A DNA stretch of 64,000 bases from Cepaea nemoralis (lineage: Eukaryota > Mollusca > Gastropoda > Stylommatophora > Helicidae). The first letter of the stretch is position 1. Each line of letters begins with the position of its first letter. The stretch spans positions 248,001 to 312,000 of the forward strand of contig JACEFZ010004181.1 of assembly GCA_014155875.1 (NCBI GenBank). Reading direction: 5' to 3'. The position numbers and the translations under genes are program-made. Under the pieces are notes generated by a model. That model had not been told where the DNA came from. It saw nothing but the letters and a program-made list of their open reading frames with translations, and did no database searches. Of the stretch, positions 61,428 to 64,000 are shown in pieces.

Positions 61428-61700
61428 TTTTATAGAAGATTTTGCTGTTTCAGCGAGCATGTTTGTATAACAGTTGGAAAGCTACACTGAAAATGGCAAG
61501 GTCATGAACTGCTCAATGATACACAGAGAGTATGTAAACATAATCCTCAGTGCAGGTTTGACTACAGAGTCACAGAAAATGAAGCCATTGGTCTAGCTAC
61601 CTTGAAATTAAATCAAAGATATGAAGAAAGGAAGCAGCCTCACATCCATATTTTATAGAAGTCTTTGCTGTTTCAGCAGGCATGTTTGTGTAACAGTTTA
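61428..61700 (+). pseudogene. Partial copy of exon 14 flanked by ~48-bp direct repeats
   Basis: 61496-61636 matches 47 codons at the end of exon 14 (QGHELLNDTQRVCKHNPQCR, FDYRVTENEAIGLATLKLNQ, RYEERKQ) with 9 base differences, about 94% identity. Four of these change residues (P>L, D>H, A>G, F>L). The first 43 codons, the acceptor and the donor of exon 14 are missing, and the frame ends at TAG after PHIHIL. Direct repeats ttttatagaag, ttttgctgtttcagcgagca (61428-61476) and ttttatagaag, tctttgctgtttcagcaggc (61653-61700) bracket the copy. Confidence 0.9.
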
Positions 61701-61904
61701 ACAATATGCATAGGCATGGTCGGACATTGATTTGAAGCCAGATCATTCGCTATGGGAAAAAAAGACTGGAAACCAATTCCCTCCATGCACTCAACAAGTG
61801 ACGTCCTAACACTTCACATACACGCAGCAAGTTCCTACTCTGGGACTTTTGTCTTTTATTTTGTTTAAGAATCCACTTTTATGCAAGTATATTATATTAG
61901 AAGC

Positions 61905-62090
61905 AGTCATAATTATTTGGCCACATTATGAGAAGAAAAAAAACTGGAACATGTTGTGACAACCAGAAAGATTTGAGGAAAAAGAGATAGAGGAAGACAG
62001 CGTGAGAAAATTATTGACAGTCTTGTGTCATGGCATGGAAGGGAGTCAACACATGAATTGATCCATGCCATCGGATACCCTGCAGCAGAG
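61905..62090 (+). mobile_element. RTE-like LINE 3' fragment
   Basis: ggccacattatgagaagaaa (GHIMRRK), acatgttgtgacaaccagaa, agatagaggaagacagcgtg (RGRQR), tgtcatggcatggaaggga (WHGRE), atgaattgatccatgcc. No tail is visible. Confidence 0.8.
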
Positions 62091-62224
62091 TTTTTACCAT
62101 TGTCTTGGAGTCTGTCGACAAGTAAATACCTAAAATGTGGAAGAAACATGATCAACCTAGGCCTAATTCCAGGCAGTCCATTTCTGCTGTGCAGAATGTT
62201 CTTAAACATCCATTGTGCTGATAC

Positions 62225-62458
62225 TGAGGTAAGCAGTTCAACCCCTACACCGGACAGCTGGACTAAAATGTTGACTTGTCATCCTTGACTTGGACGTAAA
62301 TTACAAGTATGTCTGAAGTCGGAGTGGGTTTGCCTGATGGCAAGAGACACTGTTAATAGGGAAAGCTAATCCACATGCAAAATTCAGTCCATCACTTCTG
62401 TAAATTGTGTGTATGGACTATACTTGAGTTCAAAGCGAGTGAGCGCACACAAAAACAA
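62225..62458 (+). mobile_element. SINE family B, near full length
   Basis: Box B gcagttcaacccctacacc, then ggacagctggactaaaatgt, tgacttgtcatccttgactt, gtcggagtgggtttgcctga, gggaaagctaatccacatgc and gagttcaaagcgagtgagcg. Confidence 0.93.
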
Positions 62459-62616
62459 AATACTGTGCTGAATTATGACCTGGTTACATCCTAATGAGGT
62501 TCTCAGAAGATGTGAAGTTCCAGTACTGGTCTTGCACACCCCATGGTTTCTCAAGTAGGAAAGGGGAGGAGAGCTATGCCAGGCAGTCCACTTGAAGATG
62601 GTACTTTGGTACAGGC

Positions 62617-63177
62617 TCAGGAGAATAGTTTCTGCACCAGCCTCACACTGATAGATTTGTTTAGATCTCAGGAGAATAGTTTCTGCACCAGCCTCACACT
62701 GATAGATTTGTTTAGATCTCAGGAGAATAGTTTCTGCACCAGCCTCACGCTGATAGATTTGTTTAGATCTCAGAAGAATAGTTTCTGCACCAGCCTCACA
62801 CTGATAGATTTGTTTAGATCTCAGGAGAATAGTTTCTGCACCAGCCTCACACTGATAGATTTGTTTAGATCTCAGGAGAATAGTTTCTGCACCAGCCTCA
62901 CACTGATAGATTTGTTTAGATCTCAGGAGAATAGTTTCTGCACCAGCCTCACACTGATAGATTTGTTTAGATCTCAGGAGAATAGTTTCTGCACCAGCCT
63001 CACGCTGATAGATTTGTTTAGATCTCAGGAGAATAGTTTCTGCACCAACCTCACACTGATAGATTTGTTTAGATCTCAGGAGAATAGTTTCTGCACCAGC
63101 CTCACACTGATAGATTTGTTTAGATCTCAGGAGAATAGTTTCTGCACCAGCCTCACACTGATAGATTTGTTTAGATC
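62617..63177. repeat. 51-bp minisatellite, exactly 11 copies, open on both strands
   Basis: The unit tcaggagaatagtttctgca, ccagcctcacactgatagat, ttgtttagatc is repeated 11 times over 561 bases with four or five point differences. Being 17 codons long, it keeps a + frame (QENSFCTSLTLIDLFRS) of 215 codons and a - frame (RSKQIYQCEAGAETILL) of 272 codons free of stops. With no promoter, splice or homology support I treat it as non-coding. Bases 63190-63450 show nothing. Confidence 0.96.
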
Positions 63178-63461
63178 TCCGGTGGCTTAAACACCAGTGC
63201 ATTTAATTTGAGAGCTAAGACTTATAGCCCTCCAGAGGATTCACAAATAACAGCAACAAAATATCTGGAGCTAATGGGAAGCAAGGCTGAAAGGGTTAAA
63301 TTGGACAACTGAACAGTTACTTTATCAACATCCTGTTCATTGTATATGTGGTATACATATGAGCTCATTATCCCACCTTATATGTCATGAACTAGAATAT
63401 ATGAAGGTCTAACACTTTACAACCCAATGACAGTTTCTGCTAAGAAACTACCTTCGCCTTT

Positions 63462-63800
63462 ATACGAGGGGTCTTCAAGTGAGAACCTTAAATGTGTTTT
63501 TTTTCCAGTGTGAATACATTCTGAAAAAGTCAGAACAAATGTATCATTTTTCGACTTGTCACAACTGCTGTCATCGAAAGTCTTCCAGCGCTGATAAAGT
63601 GCTTGGATTCCTTTAGAAAAATCGACTCTGGGGTCACTACTCAGTGTGCCTGACCTGGTCGTGAACAGTCTGTCACAGAAGTCACTACTGGTTTTTAAAC
63701 TTCCCACTCCACTCATACACTTGCTGGACTGACAGGCATGCATCATCATACCGTTACTTCATTCGCCGATGAATTTCTATAGGTTTCACCCCTTCACTGA
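63462..63800 (-). pseudogene. Mariner-like transposase C-terminal relic
   Basis: The + strand edge tatacgaggggtcttcaagt resembles a mariner terminal repeat next to TA. The - strand frame above it reads CDRLFTTRSGTLSSDPRVDF, SKGIQALYQRWKTFDDSS, the usual C-terminal f..GI..L..RW.k.i...G motif of mariner transposases. The catalytic core is missing, so this is an internally deleted or truncated copy. Nothing is recognised from 63800 to the window end. Confidence 0.65.
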
Positions 63801-64000
63801 TAAAAAAAAATTGATAAACTGCCCTTATGATGTCGCCATGTTCATCTGCACTGTGATGTCACATGCTTAACACTCTTGACACCCTTAACAACAAAATTGA
63901 CAATTTACAAAACAATGGCATGGTTATTGTAATTTATCTCTCACTTTTAAGGTATTCATGTGAAGTCCCCTCATATTTAAAAAAAAGTCCCAAAGCAGGA

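Noticed and set aside
61496..61636. Genuine alternative exon 14b
   Set aside because: Neither an acceptor at the proper place nor a donor is present, and the frame runs into TAG. I list it as a pseudo-exon.

Overview
This is a eukaryotic, metazoan genomic window, roughly 60% AT, with long introns, canonical GT-AG splice sites, tRNA-derived SINEs, non-LTR retrotransposons and many minisatellites. Nothing looks bacterial or viral. The domain content and the RNase H-bearing LINEs would fit a lophotrochozoan such as a gastropod mollusc, but that placement is inference.

The only host gene I can support runs on the + strand from 4261 to 60897 and continues off both sides. I placed 14 coding exons (2,539 coding bases, about 846 residues). 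All 13 junctions splice GT-AG and keep one open frame. In order they encode the C-terminal part of a NIDO domain (exons 1-4), an Ig/IPT-like region (exon 5), an FN3-like segment (6-7), an AMOP domain with its Cys-rich extension (8-9), a complete VWD domain starting with a GDPH motif (10-13), and the post-VWD segment (14). NIDO/AMOP/VWD is the core of the mesh / SUSD2 / MUC4 family of large extracellular or membrane-anchored adhesion proteins. The signal peptide and NIDO start lie upstream. A sushi or EGF region and any membrane anchor would lie beyond exon 14. A broken 47-codon copy of the end of exon 14 follows it.

The introns are mostly repeats. They hold: (a) a 4.06-kb RNase H-type LINE at 40965-45025 (- strand) with a 13-bp target-site duplication, nested in an older LINE; (b) many 5'-truncated copies of an RTE-like LINE with TGAT or ATG tails, two of them young with 10-bp duplications; (c) at least four tRNA-like SINE families (A, B, X, Y) and unassigned dispersed families (C, E); (d) two mariner relics and a 155-bp TA-flanked MITE; (e) an inverted-repeat element whose core expands into a 43-bp minisatellite; (f) tandem arrays with 18-, 20-, 25-, 30-, 32-, 39-, 43-, 51- and 68-bp units plus kilobase-scale tetranucleotide arrays.

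No operon, CRISPR array or defence-type system is present. The points of most interest are the exon-14 fragment duplication, minisatellites that start at the same position of a LINE C-terminus at two loci, and the inverted-repeat/minisatellite family. Exon, TSD and array coordinates were read base by base. Boundaries of degraded repeats are approximate (about 20-50 bases).
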